NCBI GenBank assembly: GCA_907163375.1
Contig: CAJQUW010005335.1
Coordinates: 62,001 to 126,000, forward strand
DNA: 64,000 bases
Direction: 5' to 3'
Source: Prostheceraeus crozeri
Taxonomy: Eukaryota; Platyhelminthes; Polycladida; Euryleptidae
Part shown: positions 39,739 through 48,625 of the stretch, piece after piece
Numbering within the stretch: the stretch's first letter is position 1
Layout of the letters: the number at the start of each line of letters is the position of its first letter
The notes under the pieces: model-generated
What the model was told of the DNA's origin: nothing
What the model saw: the letters and a program-made list of their open reading frames with translations, nothing else
The model's database searches: none
Translations under genes and position numbers: made by a program

Positions 39739-40341
39739 TTAAACTAAAGAATTAAATAAATATTTTTTTATGAAATATTTTTTTATAAAAAATTTGAAAC
39801 AACATATTTCAGCTACACTTTTATAATCCTCTTCATTTAGAATCTTCTTTTCTAACAGTCTTTTTAATATAGCATGAATTTCATTGAAACTAGAATTATG
39901 ACCTTCTTTTATTGCCGATATTAAAATATTTAATCTATTTAGTAATTCTTGTGGATCATCTGGTAAAAATACAGTTGTTTCTGTTTTCTGTTTTTCAGAT
40001 AAACCTTTCCATACTTTAACTCCCGTTGATAATAAATTTTCTAATTGTTTATAACGTCTTAGAGATTTTACTACACCAACTCTATCTAACATAGCTTTAT
40101 ATTTTATGAGATCTTCTACAGCATAATTTTTTAAATCTGCTCCTCTTAAAAGATCAACAAAATTTCTATCTAAACTAATAGGTTTTTTATCTGGCGTAAA
40201 AATTAATCCTCGTAAAGGTTGTGGGAATATTTCTTTTCCACCAAGATAAAATCTTGCAAATAATTTTTTATCTAAAAAGAAAGTAGAATGTTCGAATAAC
40301 ATAGATTTTGGTAATTTTTTATCTATGTTTGCCTCTAACAA
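39739..40341 (-). CDS. Unrecognised Polinton protein, 5' end probably lost
   Basis: The open frame begins at 40386, directly after a TAA, and so overlaps the last codon of the truncated polymerase; 40341 is only a TTG and the first ATG is at 40302. Visible features are FYLGGKEIFPQPLRG, a basic helical stretch DLIKYKAMLDRVGVVKSLRR, VKWKGLSE-like and FLPDDPQELLNRLNIL segments, and a Phe/Lys/Ile-rich C-terminus that may be read past the original end. It is mostly helical and charged, without a signal peptide or clear TM. The overlap with a polymerase that stops mid-gene suggests a deletion joined the two. I do not recognise a function. Confidence 0.5.
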   Translation of the reverse strand: MLEANIDKKLPKSMLFEHSTFFLDKKLFARFYLGGKEIFPQPLRGLIFTPDKKPISLDRNFVDLLRGADLKNYAVEDLIKYKAMLDRVGVVKSLRRYKQLENLLSTGVKVWKGLSEKQKTETTVFLPDDPQELLNRLNILISAIKEGHNSSFNEIHAILKRLLEKKILNEEDYKSVAEICCFKFFIKKYFIKKYLFNSLV

Positions 40342-40382
40342 ACCATAGTCATCTAATAGTGTTTTAAGTACAGGATTACTTT

Positions 40383-43300
40383 CTATTTACTATAGTACTG
40401 TGGATTTACTTTCTTATTATAACATTTAACATATCTATTACCTAAAACTGATGAAACTCCACCTCTAATTCCAGATTCAAAAAATAATAATTTATCATAT
40501 GTATTTTCTTTATAATGTTTAAGTTTAACATTTGTATGTTTTAATCCTGCTAACCATGTTAAACCTGGTGTAGAATAACAATAACATGGATCTATTCCGT
40601 AATATTCTAAACACATGTCACGAAAGTTTTCGAAAAGATCAGCTAGTATTAATACATCTATCTGTAGATATTTCATTGTATAATCATACATTGTTTTACA
40701 ATTTAACTCTCTCCAATTTTTTTCAGCTTCTGTACAGTCTTCTTCAGATAATTGTGATTGTTTTAATGTTGATTTAAATTTATTTATTGGAGGAAGTTGT
40801 TTTTCTTCCGTAATTTTATTCACAGAATTAAAATCAGTCTTCGACTGTGAACCACAGGTTTTATCTCCAGTTATATCAGTCTTCGACTGTGAACCACAGG
40901 TTAAATATTCATACGGAAATATTCCTTTTAAAGGTTTTAAATTATATTTATTTAGTATTTTACATTGTTCGGGTTTCAAAGTTTTTCCCATAACATCTAA
41001 TGAATAAGGAGTAAAAAATCTAAATGCATCTAAAATTCTAATACAACCTAATTGCATTGAAAAATATTCTTCTTCTTGTTTACATAGTACATTTATTTGT
41101 TGTTGTTGTAATTTTTCAGATGAAAATAAATCTTTCATTACTAGATGGAAATCATATTTAGAACCATTGTAGAAATATAAAGGAACAAAGTTATATTTAA
41201 ATTTATTAGCATTAAGATTACAAGAATTATGTGCTGCACCTCTATATAATCCATTTAGATGATCATGATCTTTTACCTTATCAAAATATCTACCTCTGCC
41301 AGTTTTATATTTACTTGTAAATTCTTTTCCACAGTAATAACAATTTATTTCATCATAAAATTCTTTTCTTTCTTTTTCTGTTAATGGCATCATTGGAATA
41401 TTTGTTTCAAGCAATTGTGAAAAACGTCCTTGTAATTCTTCTACTTTCTTTGTAAACATTTCTGAACTATCTTCACCATAGTATTGATAATATTCTGATT
41501 TAAATAATTCAGGATAATTTGAATGAATGTACATTCCCCAACATAATGGTTTTTGTTCAAATAAATATTTTTCTTTACTTTGTTCAGCTACACTTTTTCC
41601 AGAATTACAAACCGAAGGTTCTAGGGCTTGGCCCGTACCATTTTCAGAATCGGGTGAGGCCCTGGAACTTTCCGTTTGATTTTGTGTCATATTAACATTA
41701 TATGCTTCAAAATCACAATAAATAGTAAAGGGTACTTTATTTTTAAAATACCATTTATTATATTCTAAATAATCATCTTTTGGAAATGTGTTTCTGACTG
41801 CTTCATTTTGTTGGCAATTCTCCAAATGTCTATTCATTTCTTCTAAAGTTCTAAAACTTGTCATACATTGAAGACAAGGAAAATTTTTATTATCTGAAGT
41901 TTTTGTGAATATAGAAACATCTTTACACAATATAAAATGACCCTGATAATATAATATATTCGCTTGTGCTGGTTGTTTTGACTGTTCTAATTTTACAAAT
42001 TCATCTTTATATATTTCATGTGTTTCATTAATTTCTTTTGTAATATTATATGTATTTTGATGATAATTTTGATTTAATATTTGTAGCTGATAAATATATT
42101 TTTTATCATATTGTTCTTTATATTGTTGTAGACATTTTTTTAAAGATTCATTTATTTTTTGTTTGGTTTCATTTTCTTCATTATTTTCTTCATTTAATTT
42201 TTGAATTGTTTCTATCTTATTTTGATATTTATGGCCATATTCTTGTAGTAACATTTTTGTTCGTTGTTGATAATCTGTTTTACATTTTTGTAAAATTTCA
42301 TTTAAATTTTCTAATTTTTGTTGATATTCTGAAGATAAAGATGAATATTTGTAATTATAATCATCAGTACGTCCTTTATAATTATTATGATTAATCATTA
42401 TTGGTGATAGTGTTTTAACAAGTTCAAATTTTTCAGTACATATTATATTTCCTTGGTAAAAAATATTATGATGCATGTAATTTCCTCTATCATTATATAC
42501 TATTTCTGATTGACATAAATTTTTATTATTCAAATAAAATTTTTTTGAATCTGAGTAAAGTGGAATAATTTTACCAATAGAGACATAATTCACATGTAAT
42601 TCAAAAACATTTACTTCAATTAAATTTTTATTCTTTTTATGAAACTTTTTTAACCTATTATAATCATATGGAAATTCATCTAAGCCATCAGAGAGATCAA
42701 ATTCATTTATGTATTCTTCTTTATTGTAATGACTTAGTCTTTCTTTGTGATATTCTGCAGGATGTAAATGTGCTATAATACTCCACAGAAAACAATAATC
42801 ATCTTCATTTTTTATGTTGATTAATTATGGTGAACTGAAAGGTAAATTAACATAACTACCACCAGTATTATTTTTATATTTATCAATTACTATTTTCTTA
42901 GATAGTATTTTAACAAATCTCCAACCAGATTCACGTAACTGGGCTTCAATTATACAATTTTCTAATTTAAGTATCATTTGTTCAAATATGGGTTGTATAT
43001 CATTTACATTATGAATTTCTTGTGAATTTGTAAAATGTCCTTGTATTATTTCTTCAGGAATTCCATCAGGTCCATTTTTTGTATAAAGTACTTCTACATT
43101 CATATAACATTTGAAAGATTTCTTAAATATATTATAAAAGTTAGTTAATACATTATAAAAAGTTTTATCGGTTTCATTATATTCAACAGACTGATTAAAT
43201 AAATATTTTATATTTGCTAAGGCTTCATCGGTTCGTTCAGCTTCATGAAATTCATCTATTTCGTTAAATTCATCAGTATCGCTAAATAAATATCTTCCAT

Positions 43301-43550
43301 CTGGTACATGTTCATCTTCACTATTAAAAACTTTTTTATATTCCGAATGTGAATAATCATAAAATATTTTTTTAACTTTTATATCAGTAGGTAATGTTTC
43401 TATATAGTTTTTATAATTATTTAATTTCGATATATTTCCTTTATCAACTCGTTCTACATTTTGTAAATGCATTTTACTTTGTAGATGAGATTGATAACTT
43501 CTTTTTGTTTGCAATTTTTTTTCACATAAGACACAATAAAACTTATCCAT
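40383..43550 (-). pseudogene. polB: Protein-primed family B DNA polymerase, exonuclease part only
   Basis: Replicative polymerase of the element. The frame opens at 43550 with a C2H2 finger (Cys6, Cys9, His22, His28), reaches an in-frame TAA at 42825-42827, and continues in the same frame with NIKNEDDYCFLWSIIAHLHP, a hallmark of Polinton polymerases. Then come a coiled-coil-rich stretch, exonuclease motif I (YCDFEAYN), a CYYCGK...DHDH...YRGAAHNSCN zinc module, motif II (YNGSKYDFHL) and motif III (YLQIDVLILADL). The frame ends after YVKCYNKKVNPQYY, just before palm motif A should start. I find no palm motifs (DxxSLYP, KxxxNSxYG, DTD) anywhere in the element. Two short extra segments (about 40835-40902 and 41620-41680) interrupt the conserved core. 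The gene cannot encode an active polymerase as it stands. Confidence 0.88.
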
Positions 43551-43732
43551 TTTTTTTATTTTTTTTAGAGAAAATTTGAGAAATTTTTTTTTTAAAAAAA
43601 AATTTATGTTTTAATTTTTAGAGAAAAAAATTCTAAAATATATATATAATGGAAAAATTCTAATATATCTGTAAAATTATGATAAATTTGTTTTATTATT
43701 AAGTATTTCACTTACACCATTTATTAATGGTT

Positions 43733-44641
43733 TTATATCATTATATGTTTTTTGGCTTCATCAAATGTAGATTTGGCATCAGAAAATGTAGATTTAACAT
43801 CAGATATTATTGGTGTTGCTTTTCTTAAACCGTTTCTAACATCATTTATTGCAATTCTTAAATAGTTTAATGTTTCATTATCTTGTAATCTGTTAGGTAT
43901 TGGTATACCAAATTTTGCATTTAAATAATGATCAAAATAAAAATAAAATGTATCAGGAATAATTTTTAGTGGTACTTTTGCTTCAGACTCTAAAAAGATA
44001 ATTATTTGTTCTATAACTTGATTTGATAAATGTTTTGTATTTGCATATATTCTAATATCAAAATCTTGAGAGTTATTATAGATTTCATGTTCAGTATCTA
44101 CTAATATATTTAAATCTTTATCATATACTTGCATATGTTCACTTATGGTGTCAACACGTATTATTCCGTATTTATGTTGTGTATAATATGATAAAGGCAT
44201 ATTCATTTTATAATTTTTATTAATATCATTAAAGAATGCTGCATTATTTTGTGTAGTTGTAAAAAATGTTGGAATGTTTTCTCTAATCTTATTATCTACA
44301 TCACAAGCTTTATGAGCTAATACAACTATTTGAATATTTTGATGTCTTCCTTTTGTAAATATTTCTGACATATTTTTTTGTTTTGATAAACTTGCAACAT
44401 CATCTAAAATTAATAAAGATTTATTTTCAGGTGTACCAGCAAAACTTTCCATATCTTGTAACTCATCTAATTGTTTATCATTATAGACGTTTGTAAAAGT
44501 TGGCCATTGAGAAGTATGCATACAAAAAATATGTACTTTTGTTTCGTCCTTATAATATTGGTTTATATATTTTTTAATAAACGTAGTCTTACCACTTCCA
44601 GTTTTACCGTAAACAATGAAATGTAAATTTTCTTGATACAT
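43733..44641 (-). CDS. Second P-loop ATPase, packaging-ATPase-like
   Basis: An intact 302-residue frame with a clear Walker A (GKTGSGKTT, residues 12-20), Walker B (SLLILDDV, residues 75-82) and a conserved FTKGRHQNIQIVVLAHK segment (95-111) like the sensor region of A32/HerA packaging ATPases. The C-terminal ~130 residues are helical and end in two near-repeats (DVKSTFSDAKSTFDEAKK). It differs clearly from the ATPase at 38 kb but shares the order of motifs, so the element encodes two related NTPases. Possible roles are a helper or divergent packaging motor or a DNA-handling ATPase. It is intact while its neighbour at 38 kb is shifted. The start is a true ATG in a TAAAATG context. Confidence 0.8.
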   Translation of the reverse strand: MYQENLHFIVYGKTGSGKTTFIKKYINQYYKDETKVHIFCMHTSQWPTFTNVYNDKQLDELQDMESFAGTPENKSLLILDDVASLSKQKNMSEIFTKGRHQNIQIVVLAHKACDVDNKIRENIPTFFTTTQNNAAFFNDINKNYKMNMPLSYYTQHKYGIIRVDTISEHMQVYDKDLNILVDTEHEIYNNSQDFDIRIYANTKHLSNQVIEQIIIFLESEAKVPLKIIPDTFYFYFDHYLNAKFGIPIPNRLQDNETLNYLRIAINDVRNGLRKATPIISDVKSTFSDAKSTFDEAKKHIMI

Positions 44642-44731
44642 TTTACCTTGTTTAATATTTTTATTATTAGTTTTATCCTTAATCTTATCCTCCTCAGTCT
44701 TCCATCCTTTAAAAGTTTTAATTTCTTGTTT

Positions 44732-45196
44732 TTAAAAATTTATCCTCTTTTGTTCCTCTGTTAGAAAGTAACCCCATTGATTTCCAATACATATAACAAG
44801 ATGATAAATAAAAAATATTAAAATACATGCTAACAATATTTTTATACAATGAAATTTTAAAAAATTCCAAAGACGTGTAAGATCTGATTGTGGTATTTTT
44901 TTATTAAGAGATGAATTAGGGGGTAGTGTCTCTAAATATTTTTTATTATATATATTTTTATCTATATTATTATATCTAGTATTATGTATAGGATTATCTA
45001 CAATATTATTAATATCTTTGAGATTCGGATCTTGAGGGGTTAGTGTATCTTGAAACTCAGTGTTATTCATATAATTATTTATTATTTCATTAAATACATT
45101 AAGAGATTTATGACGACTTAGATTACTTTTATTACTTTTATCACTTTTAATTATAACCGGTGAATATAAATCTTCCAAATTTTCGTTTTTATTCAT
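44732..45196 (-). CDS. Single-pass membrane protein, function unknown
   Basis: A 154-residue intact frame. The first ~110 residues are polar and Asn/Lys-rich; one hydrophobic helix follows (about 116-138, HCIKILLACILIFFIYHLVI) with a short charged tail. There is no N-terminal signal, so a tail-anchored or signal-anchor orientation is likely. It lies 90 bp upstream of the second ATPase and reads in the same direction, consistent with co-expression. Polinton relatives often carry small TM proteins thought to be minor virion proteins, but I cannot assign this one to a family. Confidence 0.6.
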   Translation of the reverse strand: MNKNENLEDLYSPVIIKSDKSNKSNLSRHKSLNVFNEIINNYMNNTEFQDTLTPQDPNLKDINNIVDNPIHNTRYNNIDKNIYNKKYLETLPPNSSLNKKIPQSDLTRLWNFLKFHCIKILLACILIFFIYHLVICIGNQWGYFLTEEQKRINF

Positions 45197-45576
45197 TTAA
45201 TATTTTTAAAATAAAAATTTAGGAATTATTATTTTTTAATTCCGGACTCGCATTCTTACACTCTTATGAGTGTTTTTAACCTCTGTAGAACCTCCGGAAT
45301 GTGTCGGAATTTTTGTTCCTATACTCAAAAGAAGTATTTTTAGTCCTCTCCTCTCTTCCGGAATGCTTAAGAATATTTTAATAAAATAATATTTTATTCT
45401 TTATAAAAAAATAATATTTTAATATATATAAGATTATTTTAGTAGAAATACAAATATTTTAATATATAAGATTATTTTAGTTGAAATACAACTATTTTAG
45501 TAGAAATACAACTATTTTAGTAGAAATACAACTATTTAAATATATAAGACTATTTTAATAATAAAAGTAATTTTAT
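45197..45576. repeat. Intergenic region with GC-richer island and 20-bp repeats
   Basis: 380 bp without a gene. Positions 45240-45370 are GC-richer and repeat the TTCCGGA core several times (TTCCGGACTC, CTCCGGAATG, CTTCCGGAATG), with a small hairpin CACTCTTATGAGTG. Positions 45420-45560 are AT-rich, with a ~20-bp unit (TATTTTAGTAGAAATACAAC) in about three good copies plus degenerate ones. This may contain the promoter of the minus-strand TM protein gene and the end of the finger-protein gene. Confidence 0.55.
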
Positions 45577-46404
45577 CTAATATAAATTATTATTGTTTTG
45601 ATATAAATTATTATTTTGATATAAATTATTATTTTGATATAAATTATTATTATGTTGATTATTATGTTGATTAAGTTTTGTACATAGTGTTACATGTCGC
45701 TGAAAATTTTTCTTTAATATAATTTTTTGACAACCTCTACATTTAACTTTTTCTTTTAAACAATCCTTACACTGATATTTACTATCATAAAACTCTGTCT
45801 TAGGTTTAGTAATTTGACAACTTGTACATTGTCTTGTAGAACTTATACAAGAATTATAATGATTAGTAATTCCTTGAATTGTAAAATATTTTTTACAATT
45901 ACGACATAACTGATCTTTTAATTTATCTTTTTTATTTTTTTTAACCTCTTCTGGTTGTTCGCATAATTTTAAATGACGTGCAAAATTTTTAGACGTTATA
46001 TTTTTATTACATCCGGAGCATATTTTTTTGTTATTACATTCAACAAATTGATTTTTATCAACATAATTATTTTGTGCTACATTATTATTTTGAACAAAAG
46101 GATTATTTTGTGCTACATTATTATTTTGTGCTAAATAATTATTATTATTTTGCCCAGGTGTATTTTGTCTAGCAGTATAAAGATTTTGTTCTTTATCTGA
46201 AATAAATAAATGCTTTAATCTTTGTAATGGTTGCCCTGATTGAATATTATTATTATACTGAATACTATTATTAGGTTGAATACTATTATTAGGTTGAAAT
46301 TGATTCATATACATACCACATGGTGTGTTTTTCATATGAGAATATAATAGCGTTTGATTTAAAAAACGCATATTGCAAACTTGACAAATTTGAGTCATTT
46401 CCAT
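45577..46404 (-). CDS. Multi Cys/His finger protein with Asn-rich linkers
   Basis: Start taken at the ATG at 46404 (AAAAAAATGG context); the frame is open further upstream to 46479 but would overlap the divergent gene. Five Cys/His modules are visible: CQVCNMRF...H near the N-terminus, then CSGCNKNITSK..H...C, CRNCKKYFTIQ..H...C, CTSCQ...CKDC and CRGCQKIILKK..H...C. Between the first and second lies an Asn/Gln-rich linker with NNSIQ and AQNNNV repeats, and the C-terminus is a LYQNNN repeat. Probably nucleic-acid binding; a regulator or nucleocapsid role is inference. The repeats are likely slippage products. It is intact and divergent from the fibre-like gene. Confidence 0.7.
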   Translation of the reverse strand: MEMTQICQVCNMRFLNQTLLYSHMKNTPCGMYMNQFQPNNSIQPNNSIQYNNNIQSGQPLQRLKHLFISDKEQNLYTARQNTPGQNNNNYLAQNNNVAQNNPFVQNNNVAQNNYVDKNQFVECNNKKICSGCNKNITSKNFARHLKLCEQPEEVKKNKKDKLKDQLCRNCKKYFTIQGITNHYNSCISSTRQCTSCQITKPKTEFYDSKYQCKDCLKEKVKCRGCQKIILKKNFQRHVTLCTKLNQHNNQHNNNLYQNNNLYQNNNLYQNNNNLY

Positions 46405-46448
46405 TTTTTTATTTTTATTAGAAAAAATTTTATTTTTATTGTTTAAAA
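46405..46448. promoter_or_regulatory. Divergent start region
   Basis: Only 44 bp separate the ATG of the minus-strand finger gene from the plus-strand ATG of the fibre-like gene. The gap is almost pure A/T with A-runs before each ATG. The two transcription arms of the element appear to diverge here, so promoters probably overlap the gap and the 5' ends of both genes. No TATA element can be singled out in such AT-rich DNA. Confidence 0.5.
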
Positions 46449-47340
46449 ATGATGTTACCAAATGTTGGTGGAGGTGCATATATCCCGAATAATCGTGAAT
46501 CAGAAATAGAACTAGAAAATTATATCATGTAAACTGGAGACGTTTTATCTGGTCCATTACATCTTTCTATTCTTCCGCAACAAAAAAACAATAAACAAAT
46601 AAACAAATAAACAATATGTTGATACACAAATCAATGATTTAAAAGAAAAATATATAAACGATGTTTTGGTTCCACTGATGAATGAATTAAAGTTGCTAAA
46701 ACTTAATGACTAATCATTAAACGAAAAACTATTAAAACTTGATAAAAAGGATAGAGAGCTAGAAACAGATATAGCAAAACTTTTTAAAAAGATTTCTGAA
46801 CAATCAAAAATTTTAATATTACTTTCTATAAATTTAAAATCTGCAGTCATTAAAAATAAACATCAGATAAAAATGTTAAAAGAACAATTAGAAGATGAAA
46901 TAGAAAAACTACCTGAAAGAATTAAAAAAAATTTAAAACAGTTACAAGCTACATTCCAAAAAAGTGTGAATGAATTGAGTTCTAAAATTGCTCAACAAAT
47001 TAAAAAAATAAATCATTTGAAAATTGAAGTAAAATCACTTAATGAAAAAGTTGATAAAATGAAAACTCTTAAAATCAATTTAGAAAATGAATTAAAGAAA
47101 AATTTACAAAACTCTAAAGAAAATAAAGAACAGTTAGATTCCGTTAAGAGAAAAGTAGATGGTCTTAAAGTTCAATTAAATGCTTTAAAAACAGAATTAA
47201 AGAAAAGTGAGAAAAAATTAGAAATGACTGAAAAAGAAATTAAAGTACATCACACGCTTCTTGATGCAATAGATAAAGTGCAACAAGCAATTAATAAAGT
47301 TATCTCGAAGTTGTTAGATATTCATAAACGTAAATCTTAA
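46449..47340 (+). pseudogene. Fibre-like virion protein with long coiled coil, interrupted
   Basis: Begins with MMLPNVGGGAYIPNN. A TAA at 46530-46532 interrupts it, and the same frame continues with TGDVLSGPLHLS, the kind of motif found at the start of phage and adenovirus-like trimeric fibre shafts. After a (CAAATAAA)-type run the frame shifts and resumes with QYVDTQINDLKE, another typical fibre-stem motif. A further in-frame TAA lies near 46710; the rest is a long Lys/Glu/Leu coiled coil open to 47340 (ATG at 46873 starts an intact 155-residue piece). Probably a capsid spike or fibre; this is inference from motif and coil pattern. At least three breaks, so non-functional except perhaps the C-terminal coil. 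Confidence 0.6.
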
Positions 47341-47479
47341 ACGAGTATTGTAAATATTAACTTTAATATTTTTTACCTACAAAAAATAAAAATCATGAAA
47401 AATATAAATATAATTTTAAAAATATAAAAAATAAATATATAAAAAAATTAAATATATATATAAAAAAAGTTAATAAAAA
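47341..47479. other. AT-only spacer
   Basis: 139 bp of nearly pure A/T with repeats of AAAATATAAATATAATTTT-like words between the fibre-like gene and the truncated paralogue. These words recur at 47690-47840. Confidence 0.5.
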
Positions 47480-47659
47480 ATGCCTGTAATTTATAAACAT
47501 AATCTTAAACACTTTTCATCAAATCAAAGAATGACACCAGTACCATCTATTAAACCTATTTATCATTATGATAGCATAAAAACGGTTAAAACGAAAGGAT
47601 ATAATATAAATAATAAAGTTATATTAAATAATAAAGATTTAATTGTAATACTAAATTAA
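47480..47659 (+). pseudogene. Truncated paralogue of the minor virion protein at 48067
   Basis: A 59-residue ATG frame whose first ~35 residues closely match the N-terminus of the protein at 48067: MPVIYKHNLKHF versus MPIIYKHNLKHF, then SIKPIYHYDSIKTV versus SMKSVYHYDSVETV. It then jumps to NNKDLIVILN, matching the later NNKDLIT segment, and stops. It looks like a duplicate gene with an internal deletion and a shifted end. The start context (AAAAAATGCC) is kept. Confidence 0.7.
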
Positions 47660-47841
47660 AAAAAATAGGTTTTTTAGAAAAAATTTTATCAAAGTATAAA
47701 AATATAAATATAATTTTAAAAATATAAAAATATAAATATAATTTTAAAAATATAAAAATATAAATATAATTTTAAAAATATAAAAGTATAAATATAATTT
47801 TTAAAAAAAATTTAAAAATATAAAAGTATATAATTTTAAAA
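47660..47841. repeat. Degenerate AT tandem repeat
   Basis: About four to five copies of a ~27-28 bp unit (ATATAAATATAATTTTAAAA) between 47690 and 47840. No coding potential. Confidence 0.7.
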
Positions 47842-48015
47842 ATGGATAAAATTAGAGCTAATAATTTTAAAAGAATTAAACAATTAGAAGAGTTAATAAA
47901 AGAAAGAAATATTATGAAAGAAAATCATAGAATAAAAAGAATGATTGATGCAGGTTTGGTTCCTGTTCAAGTTAAACCAAAAACGCAATCTGTAAAAGTT
48001 AAGAACAAAAAATAA
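47842..48015 (+). CDS. Small basic protein (57 residues)
   Basis: A short ATG frame in TTTTAAAAATGG context. It starts MDKIRANNFKRIKQLEEL and is Lys/Arg-rich throughout, ending KPKTQSVKVKNKK before TAA. The first two thirds look helical. It sits between the duplicated minor virion genes on the same strand, where adenovirus-like genomes often keep small basic core proteins, so DNA condensation in the virion is a reasonable guess but unproven. It is intact. Confidence 0.55.
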   Translation: MDKIRANNFKRIKQLEELIKERNIMKENHRIKRMIDAGLVPVQVKPKTQSVKVKNKK

Positions 48016-48042
48016 ACATTTTTTATAATTTATTTTTTTCCC

Positions 48043-48066
48043 AAAAGTCAAATTTATTACTAAAAA
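48043..48066 (+). promoter_or_regulatory. Leader motif shared with the major capsid gene
   Basis: AAAAGTCAAATTTATT followed by TAAAAAATG precedes this minor virion gene. The same AAAAGTCAAATTATT word at 48601-48616 precedes the capsid gene at nearly the same distance from its ATG. A shared late-promoter-like element is plausible. Confidence 0.4.
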
Positions 48067-48557
48067 ATGCCTATAATTTATAAACACAATCTTAAACATT
48101 TTGCTTCAAATCAAAAAATTGCTCATGAACCATCTATGAAATCTGTTTACCATTATGACAGTGTAGAAACAGTGGGAACACAAAAGTTCCTAGGCACCGC
48201 AGCTGCCGTTCAAAAAGAAGGGGCTGGCATCTTTTCTTGTATTGGAAGTATCGTTAACTTAATTAAAAATAATAAAGATTTGATTACATCTGCTGCAAAA
48301 GGAGCAGCTGCTATAGGTAGTACAGCTAGTGCAATATCAAATGCTGTTAAATCACAAAACGAATTAAAACAACTAGAAACTATTCGTAAACTCAAGAATG
48401 ATTCTGAAGAACTAAAATAATTAAAAAACTTTCAGAGGAAACAAAAAACAAAATTGCTAACATAGCTGTGGAGGGTGATAGTAAACATAATGAAAAAACA
48501 ATTGAAGAAATAAGAGGTAATGGTGTCAGCAGCGGAGCTGGTCTAGCAAAATTCTAA
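48067..48557 (+). pseudogene. pVI-like minor virion protein, frameshifted near the 3' end
   Basis: The ATG frame gives 117 residues and hits TAA at 48418-48420. A shifted frame then supplies KLSEETKNKIANIAVEGD and ends GAGLAKF at 48557. The protein has a basic tyrosine-containing N-terminus (MPIIYKHNLKHF), a GAGIF step, then an Ala/Gly-rich amphipathic segment (ITSAAKGAAAIGSTASAI) resembling membrane-active peptides of adenovirus pVI and Polinton minor proteins, then a helix. It lies directly before the major capsid gene. GAGIF and GAGLAKF are possible cleavage sites for the adenain-like protease at 52 kb, which is inference. A truncated duplicate lies upstream. Confidence 0.6.
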
Positions 48558-48625
48558 AATTATATTTTAGTAAAAATTTTTTCTGTGTGTGAGAAAAACA
48601 AAAAGTCAAATTATTTTTTATAAAA

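Noticed and set aside
42050-42394. 114-codon plus-strand ORF inside polB
   Set aside because: Antisense shadow of the AT-rich polymerase gene; Phe/Ile/Tyr-rich with no protein-like features.
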